Of a stretch of DNA of 64,000 nt, positions 8,199 through 16,670 are shown piece after piece. This stretch comes from Actinomycetes bacterium (GTDB lineage Bacteria > Actinomycetota > Actinomycetes > Actinomycetales > Microbacteriaceae), in the NCBI GenBank assembly GCA_029777095.1, contig JAKOTS010000092.1:1-64000 (forward strand), read 5' to 3'. Made by a program: the position numbers and the translations under genes. Positions within the stretch are counted from its first letter, which is position 1, and each line of letters begins with the position of its first letter. The notes beneath the pieces are model-generated. The model did not search any database, was not told the origin of the DNA, and saw nothing but the letters and a program-made list of their open reading frames with translations.

Positions 8199-8566
8199 AC
8201 CCGTTCCTGTTGCTCGCGGTGGGCGTTGCGGCCGGGCTTGGCGCGGGGCTTCGCTATCTCGTCGACGTTGGGGTTCGACGCGTGCTCAATGGCGCGTTTC
8301 CGTGGGGGATTCTCGTGGTGAACGTGACCGGATCGTTCGCGCTCGGGCTGGCCACCGGGGCCGTCACCGGTGTGGAACTCGCGTGGGTGCTCGGCGCCGG
8401 GTTCCTCGGCGGCTACACGACCTTCTCGACCGTCGCCGTCGAGACCTGGCTGCTTAGCGAGTCGGGTGCACCGCGGCTCGCATGGGCAAACGCGCTCGGT
8501 TCGCTGCTCGCCTGCGCCGCTGCGGCCGCCCTCGGTCTCATGCTCGGGAGCGTGCTGATCGGGTAG
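8195..8566 (+). CDS. crcB: Fluoride channel CrcB/Fluc, subunit 2
   Basis: 123 residues from the GTG at 8195, inside the stop of the first gene (GTGA), so the two are translationally coupled. Four membrane segments. Signatures are GLGAGLRYLVD near the start, GILVVNVTGSFALGLATG (pore Asn) near 43-60, and GAGFLGGYTTFSTVAVE near 72-88. Together with subunit 1 it should form the double-barrelled heterodimeric fluoride channel. The earlier in-frame opening at 7685 overlaps subunit 1 entirely and is not used. Confidence 0.93.
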   Translation: MNPFLLLAVGVAAGLGAGLRYLVDVGVRRVLNGAFPWGILVVNVTGSFALGLATGAVTGVELAWVLGAGFLGGYTTFSTVAVETWLLSESGAPRLAWANALGSLLACAAAAALGLMLGSVLIG

Positions 8567-8654
8567 CGCGTGCGATACTGAAGCCGTCGAGTACAGCATC
8601 GTTTCGTCGATGCCGCGTGTGTGCCGCTCGACCAATGCCGACTGAAAGCTGCTT

Positions 8655-11600
8655 GTGTCGAATCTTGCCGTACTGAGCCTGCGCAACCGCGCGTTGATCG
8701 CTCTCATCACCATTGTTGCCGCGGTGTTCGGCGGGCTCGCGCTCACGAACCTCAAGCAGGAGCTCATTCCGTCGATCGAGTTCCCGCAGCTCACAATCAT
8801 CACGAGCTACCCCGGTGCCTCGCCCGATGTGGTCAACAATGACGTGTCCACCCCGATCGAAACGGCGATCCAGGGGGTGCCCGGCCTCGAATCGACGACG
8901 GCCACCAGCACCACAAACGCTTCGGTGATTTCGGCATCGTTCACGTACGGCACAAACCTCGCGACCGCCGAGCAGAAGCTCATGCAGGCGATCAACCGCA
9001 TCAAGACGCAGCTTCCCGAGGGCACAGACCCGCAGGTGCTCGCGCTCTCGATCGATGACTTCCCCGTGATCCAGCTGGCGGTGACCGGGTTCGACGACCA
9101 GGAGGCGATCCAGGCGCAGCTCGAGGCATCCGTGATTCCGGAGCTCGAAGATGTGAAGGGCGTGAATGCCGCGTCGATCGTCGGTGGTGTGACGCAGCGC
9201 GTGACGATTACGCCGGATGCCGCCAAACTCGCGGCGACCGGCTTCAGCACCGCGGCGATCCGCGATGCGCTCGATAAGAACGGCGTGCTCTTTCCCGGCG
9301 GCCAGATCACCGAGGGCAACAACTCGTTGACCGTGCAGACCGGCGCGAAGATCGAGTCGCTCGACGCGGTCAGGGCGCTCCCGCTCGTGCCGTCTGATGC
9401 GGCGCAGTTCGAGGCCGGCCCCGTCACCATCGCCGATGTCGCGACCGTCGAGCAGACCCTTGCCCCGGTGACGAGCATCTCGCGCGTCGACGGCAAGCCC
9501 GCCGTCACCATTGCGATCACGAAGCTTCCGGCCGCGAACACGGTTGACGTCTCGAAGGGCGTCTTGGCGGTGCTGCCGGGTCTCGCCGACGCGATCCCCG
9601 GCGCGGGTTTCACCGTCGTGTTCGATCAGGCGCCGTTCATTCAGCAGTCGATCGATGCGCTCGCGCAGGAGGGCCTGCTCGGCCTGCTGTTCGCGGTCAT
9701 CATCATCCTGATCTTCCTGATGTCGGTGCGCTCCACCCTCGTCACCGCCATCTCGATCCCGACCAGCGTGCTGATCACGTTCATCGGCATCCAGGCGTTC
9801 GGTTACACGCTCAACATCCTGACGCTTGGCGCGCTGACGATCGCGATCGGCCGCGTCGTGGACGACTCGATCGTCGTGATCGAGAACATCAAGCGGCACT
9901 ACGTCGGCAACGCCGACAAGATGCGCGCAATCCTGCTCTCGGTGCGTGAGGTGGCGGCCGCGATCACGGCTTCGACCATCACGACGGTGGCCGTGTTCCT
10001 CCCGCTGGCGTTCGTCAGTGACGTGACAGGAGAGCTCTTCCGCCCGTTCGCGATGACCGTGACGATCGCCATGGTGGCGTCGCTGTTCGTCTCGCTCACG
10101 ATCGTTCCGGTGCTCGCGTACTGGTTCTTGAAGCCGGGCAAAGAGGTTCTGGATGCCGAGGGTCGGCCGATTGACCCGCAGCACCCGGCCGCACCGCCCA
10201 CGCGCCTGCAGAAGGCGTACCTGCCCATGCTCCGGTGGACCCTCAAGCACTCGGGCGTCACGCTCATCATTGCGGTGGTCGTCCTCGGCGGCACGCTCGC
10301 GCTCGCGCCCCTGATGAAGACGAACTTCCTCGGCGATTCGGGGCAGAACACGTTCACGATGTCGCAGAGCCTTGGCCCGGCGGCCAGCCTCGAAAGCGAA
10401 GACGCGGCTGCCGCCCAGGTCGAAGAGGTGCTGCTCGGCATCGACGGGATCGACACCGTGCAGGTGTCGATCGGGTCATCGGGTTCGGCGCTGCGCGACG
10501 CGTTTAGCGGTGGCGGCGGCGGCATCACCTACTCGATCACCACGGCGGCCGACGCCGACCAGCTCGCACTGCGCGACAAGGTCACGGCAGAGATGGCGAA
10601 GCTCGAGGGCGCCGGCGAGATCACGATCGGCGGAGGTGGCGGCGGCTTCGGCTCGACCGACATCGCGATCGAAGTCACGGCCCCCGACCGTGCAACGCTC
10701 GAGACGGCAACGCAAGACGTCGTTGACGCCCTCAGCGGCGGCAAGGGCATCGGCCAGGTCACCAGCAACCTCAGCAACGCGCTGCCCTACGTCGCGGTCA
10801 TTGTTGACCGCGATGCCGCGGCACGCCTCGGGCTGAGCGAGGTTGCCGTCGGCGCCCTCGTCTCGGGCGCGATGCAGCCGCAGCGAGTGGGCACCGTCGA
10901 GATCGACTCGGCGACGCTCACGATCTATCTCGCGGCCAGCCAGACCCCGACCTCGCTGGACGAGCTGCGCCAGCTCACCATCCCGAGCGCGCTCGGGCCG
11001 ATCCCGCTCGACCAGGTGGCCACGGTGACCGAGACCGTCGGGCCCACCTCCGTGACCACCGAGCGGGGGGTGCGCACCTCCACGGTTACCGTCACCCCGT
11101 CGACCGACGACCTCTCGTCGGCGTCGACCGCGGTGACAACGGCGCTCGAAGACATCGCGCTCCCGGCCGGTGCGAAGGCTGCCGTCGGCGGCGTGGTCTC
11201 GCAGCAGAATGAGGCATTCCAGCAGCTGGGCTTGGCGCTGCTCGCCGCAATCCTCATCGTCTACATCGTGATGGTGGCAACGTTCAAGTCGCTCCGCCAG
11301 CCCCTGCTGCTGCTGATCTCGGTGCCGTTCTCGGCGACCGGCGCGATCCTTCTGCAGATCATCACGGGCGTGCCGCTCGGCGTTGCCTCGTTGATCGGTG
11401 TGCTGATGCTGATCGGCATCGTGGTGACCAACGCGATCGTGCTCGTCGACCTCGTCAACCAGTACCGCGAGCACGGCCTCAGAACGATCGCCGCCGTCGA
11501 GGCGGGTGCCGCGAGGCGTCTGCGCCCCATCCTGATGACCGCACTCGCGACGATCTTTGCGCTCATGCCCATGGCGCTCGGCATCACGGGCCATGGCGGC

Positions 11601-11846
11601 TTTATCTCGCAGCCCCTCGCAATCGTCGTGATCGGCGGGCTCATCTCGTCGACCGTGCTCACCCTGATCGTGCTGCCGACGCTCTACAACCTCGTCGAGG
11701 GCGCGCGCGAGCGCCGCATTGCCAAACGGCGAGCGGCGGCCGGTGAGGTCGAAGACGAAGACGAAGCGGATACCGCAATCGCCGCCTATTCCGGAGCCCC
11801 GAAGACCACCAGCCGGCGTACCCGTCGGGAGCAGTCGGAGGCATAG
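8655..11846 (+). CDS. RND/AcrB-family (SwrC-type) exporter
   Basis: 1063 residues. The layout is RND: one N-terminal membrane helix (NRALIALITIVAAVFGGLAL), a large extracytoplasmic loop, a helix bundle, and then the same pattern repeated. The helix-4 proton-relay signature GRVVDDSIVVIENIKRHY carries the two Asp residues; the second-half helix contains GIVVTNAIVLVDLVNQYREHG. The closest type is the Gram-positive SwrC/YerP group, which exports lipopeptides or amphiphilic drugs with proton drive. GTG start; GAAAG nearby is a weak ribosome site. GATACT at about 8573 is a candidate -10. No membrane fusion protein or regulator sits beside it. The C-terminus is acidic then basic (EDEDEAD, SRRTRREQ). 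Confidence 0.9.
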   Translation: MSNLAVLSLRNRALIALITIVAAVFGGLALTNLKQELIPSIEFPQLTIITSYPGASPDVVNNDVSTPIETAIQGVPGLESTTATSTTNASVISASFTYGTNLATAEQKLMQAINRIKTQLPEGTDPQVLALSIDDFPVIQLAVTGFDDQEAIQAQLEASVIPELEDVKGVNAASIVGGVTQRVTITPDAAKLAATGFSTAAIRDALDKNGVLFPGGQITEGNNSLTVQTGAKIESLDAVRALPLVPSDAAQFEAGPVTIADVATVEQTLAPVTSISRVDGKPAVTIAITKLPAANTVDVSKGVLAVLPGLADAIPGAGFTVVFDQAPFIQQSIDALAQEGLLGLLFAVIIILIFLMSVRSTLVTAISIPTSVLITFIGIQAFGYTLNILTLGALTIAIGRVVDDSIVVIENIKRHYVGNADKMRAILLSVREVAAAITASTITTVAVFLPLAFVSDVTGELFRPFAMTVTIAMVASLFVSLTIVPVLAYWFLKPGKEVLDAEGRPIDPQHPAAPPTRLQKAYLPMLRWTLKHSGVTLIIAVVVLGGTLALAPLMKTNFLGDSGQNTFTMSQSLGPAASLESEDAAAAQVEEVLLGIDGIDTVQVSIGSSGSALRDAFSGGGGGITYSITTAADADQLALRDKVTAEMAKLEGAGEITIGGGGGGFGSTDIAIEVTAPDRATLETATQDVVDALSGGKGIGQVTSNLSNALPYVAVIVDRDAAARLGLSEVAVGALVSGAMQPQRVGTVEIDSATLTIYLAASQTPTSLDELRQLTIPSALGPIPLDQVATVTETVGPTSVTTERGVRTSTVTVTPSTDDLSSASTAVTTALEDIALPAGAKAAVGGVVSQQNEAFQQLGLALLAAILIVYIVMVATFKSLRQPLLLLISVPFSATGAILLQIITGVPLGVASLIGVLMLIGIVVTNAIVLVDLVNQYREHGLRTIAAVEAGAARRLRPILMTALATIFALMPMALGITGHGGFISQPLAIVVIGGLISSTVLTLIVLPTLYNLVEGARERRIAKRRAAAGEVEDEDEADTAIAAYSGAPKTTSRRTRREQSEA

Positions 11847-11865
11847 CGGCAATTTCTCAGTGTGC

Positions 11866-11896
11866 GACTCGGGCAGTCCGGTAGACTGTCCGAGTC
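11866..11896. promoter_or_regulatory. Long inverted repeat covering a -10 box
   Basis: Arms GACTCGGGCAGTC and GACTGTCCGAGTC (one mismatch, a G-U pair in RNA) flank CGGTA. The box TAGACT (11882-11887) lies inside. It can be read as an operator over the helicase promoter, or as a terminator stem for the upstream exporter; no T run follows, which favours the operator. Confidence 0.5.
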
Positions 11897-11942
11897 GGCT
11901 CTGGACACTGCGCGTATTGCGCGGATGGGTTTGTGAGTCCAA

Positions 11943-11996
11943 GGGGCCGATGGTGGGCGCAATTCTGCGCCGACGACCATCAGATTGAATGGCCCC
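11943..11996 (+). ncRNA. Structured 5' leader of the DEAD-box helicase (nested hairpin)
   Basis: Three nested perfect arms are seen: GGGGCC with GGCCCC (11943-11948, 11991-11996), GATGGT with ACCATC (11949-11954, 11976-11981), and GGCGCA with TGCGCC around an ATTC loop (11956-11971). An AT-rich 9-nt bulge separates the outer two on the 3' side. From the TAGACT box the leader is about 235 nt long. DEAD-box helicase genes elsewhere often have long regulatory leaders; a cis-acting role here is inference. Confidence 0.5.
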
Positions 11997-12130
11997 CGGC
12001 CGACGATAAGTCCGGGTTGCTCCGCGCCGTCTTTACGGCCGATATTTGCCGTTCGTGCGGTCCAAACCGTGCGTGCAGCCAACACTGGAGCGCTGTTCTC
12101 GTTTGAAGAGAAACCCAGAAGGACATCACC

Positions 12131-14347
12131 ATGCCCAAAAGCAACAATCCTGCCGGCGCACGCCGCGGCAAGAACTTTGAACCCCGCTACGGCGAGAAGA
12201 AGACCTCTTTTCACGAGCGCACCGGCCGCGGCGGACCCGCCGCTGACACCCGTGGCACCAAGCCGGGCAGCCGCAGCGCCGGCCACCGTGGCTACCGCCC
12301 GAACGTAGACGAGGGCTCGGCGCCCAAGGCCCGTTGGTCGAACGAGCAGCGCACCGGCCGCGATGATTCGCGCGCCCGCGGCGGCCGTGACGAGCGCGGT
12401 TCGTACGGCGACCGCCCGTCGTACGGTGACCGTCCCGCCCGTGGCGAGCGTCCCGCGTACAACAGCGACCGCCCAGCACGCGGCGAGCGTCCCGCCTACA
12501 ACGACCGCCCGGCACGCGGCGAGCGTCCCTCGTACGGTGACCGCCCCGCTCGCGGCGGCCGTCCCGACTTCAACGGTGAGCGCACCGAGCGTCCCCGTTA
12601 CAACAACGACCGGCCGTCGTACGGCGACCGCCCCGCCCGTGGCGAGCGTCCCGCGTACAACAACGACCGCCCGGCACGTGGCGACCGCCCGTCGTACGGC
12701 GACCGTCCGGCCCGTGGCGAGCGTCCCGCATACAACAGCGAGCGTCCCTCGTACGGTGACCGCCCCGCTCGCGGTGGCCGTCCCGATTTCAACGGTGAGC
12801 GCACCGAGCGTCCGCGCTACAACAGCGAGCGCCCCGCATACAACAACGACCGCCCGGCTCGCGCCAGCCGTCCGGACTTCAATGGCGATCGCACCGAGCG
12901 TCCGCGTTTCAACAGCGACCGCCCCTCGTATGGTGACCGCCCCGCTCGCGGCGCGCGTCCCGACTTCAACGGCGGCCGCCGCGACAGCGCCGAGCGTCCC
13001 CGCAACAGCGACCGCGATCGCCGCCCCGCGGCATCCCGCAACGACTGGAGCGCCAAGCCCGAGCGCTCGGCGAGCCGCGAACAGCACGTCGACGTCGTGC
13101 ACGAGCGCCTCCAGGCGCAGGCGATTCAGGCGCTTGAAGTTGAGGGCGTCACGTTCGGTGATCTCGGTCTCGGCGCGAACATCGTGACCGCGCTTGCCGA
13201 GCTTGGCGCGGCGGCACCCTTCGCCATCCAGACGGCAACGATTCCCGAGATTCTCGCGGGTCGCGATGTGCTCGGCCGTGGCCGCACCGGTTCGGGCAAG
13301 ACCATCGCATTTGGTGCCCCGCTCGTCGAGAACGTGCTGCGTTCACAGGCCGGTCAGCGTCGTGAGTTCGCGCGCAAGCCGCGCGCGCTGATCCTCGCGC
13401 CGACGCGTGAGCTCGCGTTGCAGATCGACCGCACGGTGCAGCCGATTGCCCGCAGCGTCGGCCTGTTCACCACGCAGATCTACGGTGGCGTGCCGCAGGG
13501 CCGCCAGGTGGGCGCGCTGCGCAAGGGCGTCGACATCGTCATCGGCACCCCCGGGCGTATCGAAGACCTCATCAACCAGGGCAAGCTCGACCTCAGCGAC
13601 GTGCGCGTCGCCGTGCTCGACGAGGCCGACCACATGTGCGAGCTCGGGTTCCTCGAGCCCGTGCAGCGCATCCTCCGCGAGACCGCCAACGGCTCGCAGA
13701 AGTTGCTGTTCTCGGCAACGCTTGACCGCGAGGTTTCGGCGCTCGTCGACGAGTTCCTCGTGAACCCGTCGGTGCACGAGGTCGCCGGTGAAGACCAGGC
13801 CTCGAGCACGATCGACCACCAGGTGCTCGTGATCGACCACCGTGCCAAGGACCAGATGCTCGAGGAGCTCGTGAACCGCGAGGGCAAGACGCTCGTCTTC
13901 GCCCGCACTCGCGCCTACGCCGAGCGCCTCGCCGAGCAGTTCGACGACGCCGGCATCCCCGCAGTCTCGCTGCACGGTGACCTCAACCAGGCACGCCGCA
14001 CGCGCAACCTGGAGCGTCTGACTTCTGGCCGCGTTCGCGTGCTGGTGGCGACGGATGTCGCAGCCCGTGGCATCCACGTTGACGATATTGATCTCGTGAT
14101 CCAGGCCGATGCGCCTGACGAATACAAGACCTACCTGCACCGCTCGGGCCGCACTGGCCGTGCGGGCGCGGCGGGTCGCGTCGTGACGTTGATCACGCGT
14201 CAGCGTCGTCGTCGCATGGTCGAGATGCTCGAGCGTGCCGAGATTTCGGCGCCGTTCACCGACGCTGGCCCCGGCGATGAGGTGCTCGAAGAGCTCTCTG
14301 GCCGCGTGGCTACCGTGGCAGAGCTGACCACCCCGCGGGGCGCATAG
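12131..14347 (+). CDS. DEAD-box RNA helicase with N-terminal repetitive Arg/Gly/Tyr tail
   Basis: 738 residues. Residues about 300-738 form the helicase: Q-motif region FGDLGLGANI near 340, motif I GRGRTGSGKT at about 381-390, Ia APTRELA, Ib TPGRIED, motif II DEAD at about 497, motif III SAT, V ATDVAARGIHVDD, and VI HRSGRTGR near 670. It unwinds RNA duplexes using ATP, probably in ribosome assembly, RNA decay or cold adaptation. Residues about 91-295 are a disordered tail of SYGDRPARGERP, AYNNDRP and DFNGERTERP units. Such tails in actinobacterial helicases are usually C-terminal or shorter. AGAAGGA stands about 5 nt before the ATG. A long structured leader precedes it. Confidence 0.95.
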   Translation: MPKSNNPAGARRGKNFEPRYGEKKTSFHERTGRGGPAADTRGTKPGSRSAGHRGYRPNVDEGSAPKARWSNEQRTGRDDSRARGGRDERGSYGDRPSYGDRPARGERPAYNSDRPARGERPAYNDRPARGERPSYGDRPARGGRPDFNGERTERPRYNNDRPSYGDRPARGERPAYNNDRPARGDRPSYGDRPARGERPAYNSERPSYGDRPARGGRPDFNGERTERPRYNSERPAYNNDRPARASRPDFNGDRTERPRFNSDRPSYGDRPARGARPDFNGGRRDSAERPRNSDRDRRPAASRNDWSAKPERSASREQHVDVVHERLQAQAIQALEVEGVTFGDLGLGANIVTALAELGAAAPFAIQTATIPEILAGRDVLGRGRTGSGKTIAFGAPLVENVLRSQAGQRREFARKPRALILAPTRELALQIDRTVQPIARSVGLFTTQIYGGVPQGRQVGALRKGVDIVIGTPGRIEDLINQGKLDLSDVRVAVLDEADHMCELGFLEPVQRILRETANGSQKLLFSATLDREVSALVDEFLVNPSVHEVAGEDQASSTIDHQVLVIDHRAKDQMLEELVNREGKTLVFARTRAYAERLAEQFDDAGIPAVSLHGDLNQARRTRNLERLTSGRVRVLVATDVAARGIHVDDIDLVIQADAPDEYKTYLHRSGRTGRAGAAGRVVTLITRQRRRRMVEMLERAEISAPFTDAGPGDEVLEELSGRVATVAELTTPRGA
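12402..13015 (+). repeat. In-gene tandem repeat array in the DEAD-box helicase
   Basis: Imperfect units of 21-60 nt encode SYGDRPARG, ERPAYNNDRP and RPDFNGERTERPRYN. The repeat GGCGACCGCCC/GGTGACCGTCC is the commonest DNA core. Copies differ mainly at third codon positions, so the array is under protein-level selection but could still change length by slippage. Confidence 0.8.
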
Positions 14348-14370
14348 CCAGCCATTCGCACGACACGCCT

Positions 14371-14401
14371 CGGCGCCCTCGTTCTTCGGAGCGGGGGCGC
14401 C
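14371..14401 (+). terminator. GC-rich hairpin after the DEAD-box helicase
   Basis: CGGCGCCCTCG pairs with CGGGGGCGCCG (11 bp with one T-G pair) around a 9-nt loop. It lies 24 nt past the stop. There is no T run, so it is either a hairpin-only terminator or an RNA-end stabiliser. Confidence 0.5.
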
Positions 14402-14419
14402 GCTGTGTGCGCGGGCACC

Positions 14420-14450
14420 TTGCCAGGGGGCGCTATGGCCTGCCTAGAAT
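14420..14450 (+). promoter_or_regulatory. Promoter of the acyl-CoA dehydrogenase gene
   Basis: TTGCCA at 14420-14425 and TAGAAT at 14445-14450, spaced 19 nt. Transcription would start about 50 nt before the ATG at 14510. Confidence 0.45.
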
Positions 14451-14509
14451 GAGCGTGCATCGACGGCAATGGGGCCGAGCAAGCGATGCTCAGCGTAGGG
14501 AGCAGCACC

Positions 14510-15673
14510 ATGGATCGCGTTCTATACGGTGAAGATCACGAAGCGTTCCGCGAGGTCGTGAAGGCGTTCGTCAAGCGATACGTGACAACGGAGCAGCGAC
14601 AGGCATGGGATGCCGCGGGTGAAATCGACCGCGAAACCATGCTGGCTGCGGGCGCATCCGGGCTCATCGGCCTTTCGGTGCCGGAGGAGTTTGGCGGTGC
14701 CGGAATGCTGCACGACTTCCGCTATCGCACGATTGTGAACGAAGAGGTGATCGGCGCGGGCTCCGGCTCGCTCGCGAGCGCGTTCGGTATTCAGGACGAC
14801 CTCGCGGTGCCCTATCTCGTGCACTTCGGCACCCCCGAACAGCAGGCCAAGTGGCTGCCGGGCCTCGCGTCGGGCGAGGTGATTGGCGCGCTCGCGATGA
14901 CCGAACCGGGCGCCGGAAGTGACCTTCGCGGCGCGACCACGACGGCCAAGAAGGTTGAGGGCGGCTATCTCGTCAACGGTGCGAAGACGTTTATCTCAAG
15001 CGGTAAGACCGCCGATGTGATTGTGACGTTCGTGAAGACGGGCGAGGGGAATCGACCGGATGCCTTCAGCTTGCTGCTGCTCGAGAACGGCATGGCGGGG
15101 TTCGAGCATGGCAAGACGCTCGACAAGATGGGCTTTCACGGGCACGACACGGCGGAGCTGTCGTTCAGTGACGTGTTCGTTCCCGCAGAGAACCTCATCG
15201 GTGCCGAAGAGGGGCACGGTTTTGTGCAGATCATGAAGAACCTGCCGCTCGAGCGCCTGACGATCGGCGTCGCGGCCGCCGCCGCCGCGCAAGCGGGGTT
15301 CGCCTGGACCTTGGAGTACGTCAAGAGCCGCGAGGCATTTGGCGAGCGGATCGCCGACTTCCAGAACACGCGCTTCCGCCTGGCCGACCTCGCCGTGACC
15401 GTCGACGTGATCTGGGCCTATATCGACCGCGCGATCACGCTGTACGGCGAGGGCGCGCTGACACCCGAAGAGGCCGCGAAGGTGAAGTTCTGGACGACGG
15501 AGCGCGAGTGGGAGGTACTCGACACCTGCGTGCAGTTGCACGGAGGCTACGGCTACATCACCGAGTATCCGATTGCCCGCGCGTTCCTCGACGCCCGCGT
15601 ACACCGCATCTATGGCGGCACGAACGAGATCATGCGCGAGATCGTTGGCCGTCAGCTGGCGGGCAGGCGGTAG
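14510..15673 (+). CDS. Acyl-CoA dehydrogenase
   Basis: 387 residues from the ATG at 14510 (TAGGGAG about 8 nt upstream); the ATG at 14486 is less well placed. Oxidises a fatty or branched acyl-CoA to the 2-enoyl-CoA with FAD, passing electrons to ETF. Visible segments are LAMTEPGAGSDLRG (FAD/substrate loop) near residue 127, GFHGHDTAELSFSDVFVP near 208, and the C-terminal LHGGYGYITEYPIARAFLDARV with GGTNEIMREIVGR. Length is standard. The substrate cannot be read from sequence. It is monocistronic: a hairpin lies upstream and a convergent ECF gene downstream. Confidence 0.92.
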   Translation: MDRVLYGEDHEAFREVVKAFVKRYVTTEQRQAWDAAGEIDRETMLAAGASGLIGLSVPEEFGGAGMLHDFRYRTIVNEEVIGAGSGSLASAFGIQDDLAVPYLVHFGTPEQQAKWLPGLASGEVIGALAMTEPGAGSDLRGATTTAKKVEGGYLVNGAKTFISSGKTADVIVTFVKTGEGNRPDAFSLLLLENGMAGFEHGKTLDKMGFHGHDTAELSFSDVFVPAENLIGAEEGHGFVQIMKNLPLERLTIGVAAAAAAQAGFAWTLEYVKSREAFGERIADFQNTRFRLADLAVTVDVIWAYIDRAITLYGEGALTPEEAAKVKFWTTEREWEVLDTCVQLHGGYGYITEYPIARAFLDARVHRIYGGTNEIMREIVGRQLAGRR

Positions 15674-15713
15674 CGCCCGGAGGGGTGTCGCCTAAAACCC
15701 GCTGGGGTGTCGC

Positions 15714-16670
15714 CTAGAACCCGGCGCCCCACGGCGACCAGAACCAGAATACGGCCGCGGTCAGCACCCAGAAGCCGATCATGAACACCCAGTCGCGCGC
15801 CCGGAAGGGCACGAGGTAGCGTTCGGTTCTCGTGGGGTAGGCGCCAAACGCGCGCGAGTCCATCGCGAGGGCGACGTGCTCGGCGTGACGGATGGCGCTG
15901 GCCAGCAGCGGCACGATGGTGCCCGTCGTGCGGCGGAGCCATGCGATGGGGCCGCGCCCACCGCCCAGGCCGCGCACACGGTGGGCGGCCCGAATCACTT
16001 CGAGCTCGTAGCCAAAGCGGGGAACAAAACGGTAGGCCGCGAGGGCCGTGTAGCCGATTCGGTAGGGCACTCGAAGCTGCTGCACCATCGCGCGCACGAG
16101 ATCGGGCCCGTTGGTGGTGAGCCCGCCGATCAGCGCGAGCGAGAACACCGCGCCGAGCCGAAGCCCGGTGGCAAGGCCGGCGATGAGCGCACCGCTGTAG
16201 AGGGTCCAGTCCCCGATGTGCAGCAGTGGCACCGTGTGATCGACGGTCGCGGTATCTGCCCACAGTGCGAAGCTCAGCGAAATCACCGCGATCGCGAGCG
16301 GTGCGCCGATCAGTAGCACCGCGAGCATCCCGCGGCTGAGCCGGCCGCCGATGAGCAGGAGCGCGTACGCGATCACGATCAGGGTGATCGGGGTCGCAAG
16401 GTCACGCGCGAAAATCACGAGCAGCATCGCGGCGGCAGGGCCCGCAATCTTCGCGAGGGGGTTGAGGCGGCCGAGAAAGCTTTGTGTTCTCCTGGCGTCA
16501 GCCGCGTAGGGGTCAAATCGACGGGGTGCCGGCGCAGCAGGTTTCGGAGGCGCCGCGGGCGAGGTGGTGTTCGTGACAGTGCTGCTGACGACACCGCTGC
16601 TGACGAGAGCGCTGCTAGCGACACCGTTGCTCACGCCGGCGCGCAGATCCCCGCTCATGCCACCACTCAT
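15714..16670 (-). CDS. ecfT: ECF transporter transmembrane (T) component
   Basis: 318 residues. A Ser/Ala/Pro-rich N-terminal stretch of about 45 residues precedes the membrane domain, whose first segments start near AAMLLVIFARDLATPITLIVIAYALLLIGG. Coupling-helix motifs typical of EcfT are HRVRGLGGGRGP and AMDSRAFGAYPTRTE near the C-terminus; these contact the ATPase grooves. ATG overlaps the ATPase stop by 4 nt (ATGA). With the fused ATPase and the YkoE-like S component it forms an energy-coupling-factor importer. It corresponds to YkoC in the ykoEDC arrangement. Confidence 0.9.
   Translation of the reverse strand: MSGGMSGDLRAGVSNGVASSALVSSGVVSSTVTNTTSPAAPPKPAAPAPRRFDPYAADARRTQSFLGRLNPLAKIAGPAAAMLLVIFARDLATPITLIVIAYALLLIGGRLSRGMLAVLLIGAPLAIAVISLSFALWADTATVDHTVPLLHIGDWTLYSGALIAGLATGLRLGAVFSLALIGGLTTNGPDLVRAMVQQLRVPYRIGYTALAAYRFVPRFGYELEVIRAAHRVRGLGGGRGPIAWLRRTTGTIVPLLASAIRHAEHVALAMDSRAFGAYPTRTERYLVPFRARDWVFMIGFWVLTAAVFWFWSPWGAGF

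Noticed and set aside
8538..11942. Long minus-strand ORFs (570 and 488 codons) opposite the exporter
   Set aside because: Arg/Asp/His-rich shadows of a clear RND gene.
12402..13015. CRISPR array
   Set aside because: Units are in-frame coding repeats without unique spacers; no cas genes.
11786..13102. 438-codon minus-strand ORF with Val/Ala/Thr repeats
   Set aside because: Antisense of the helicase repeat array; repetition is inherited from the real gene.
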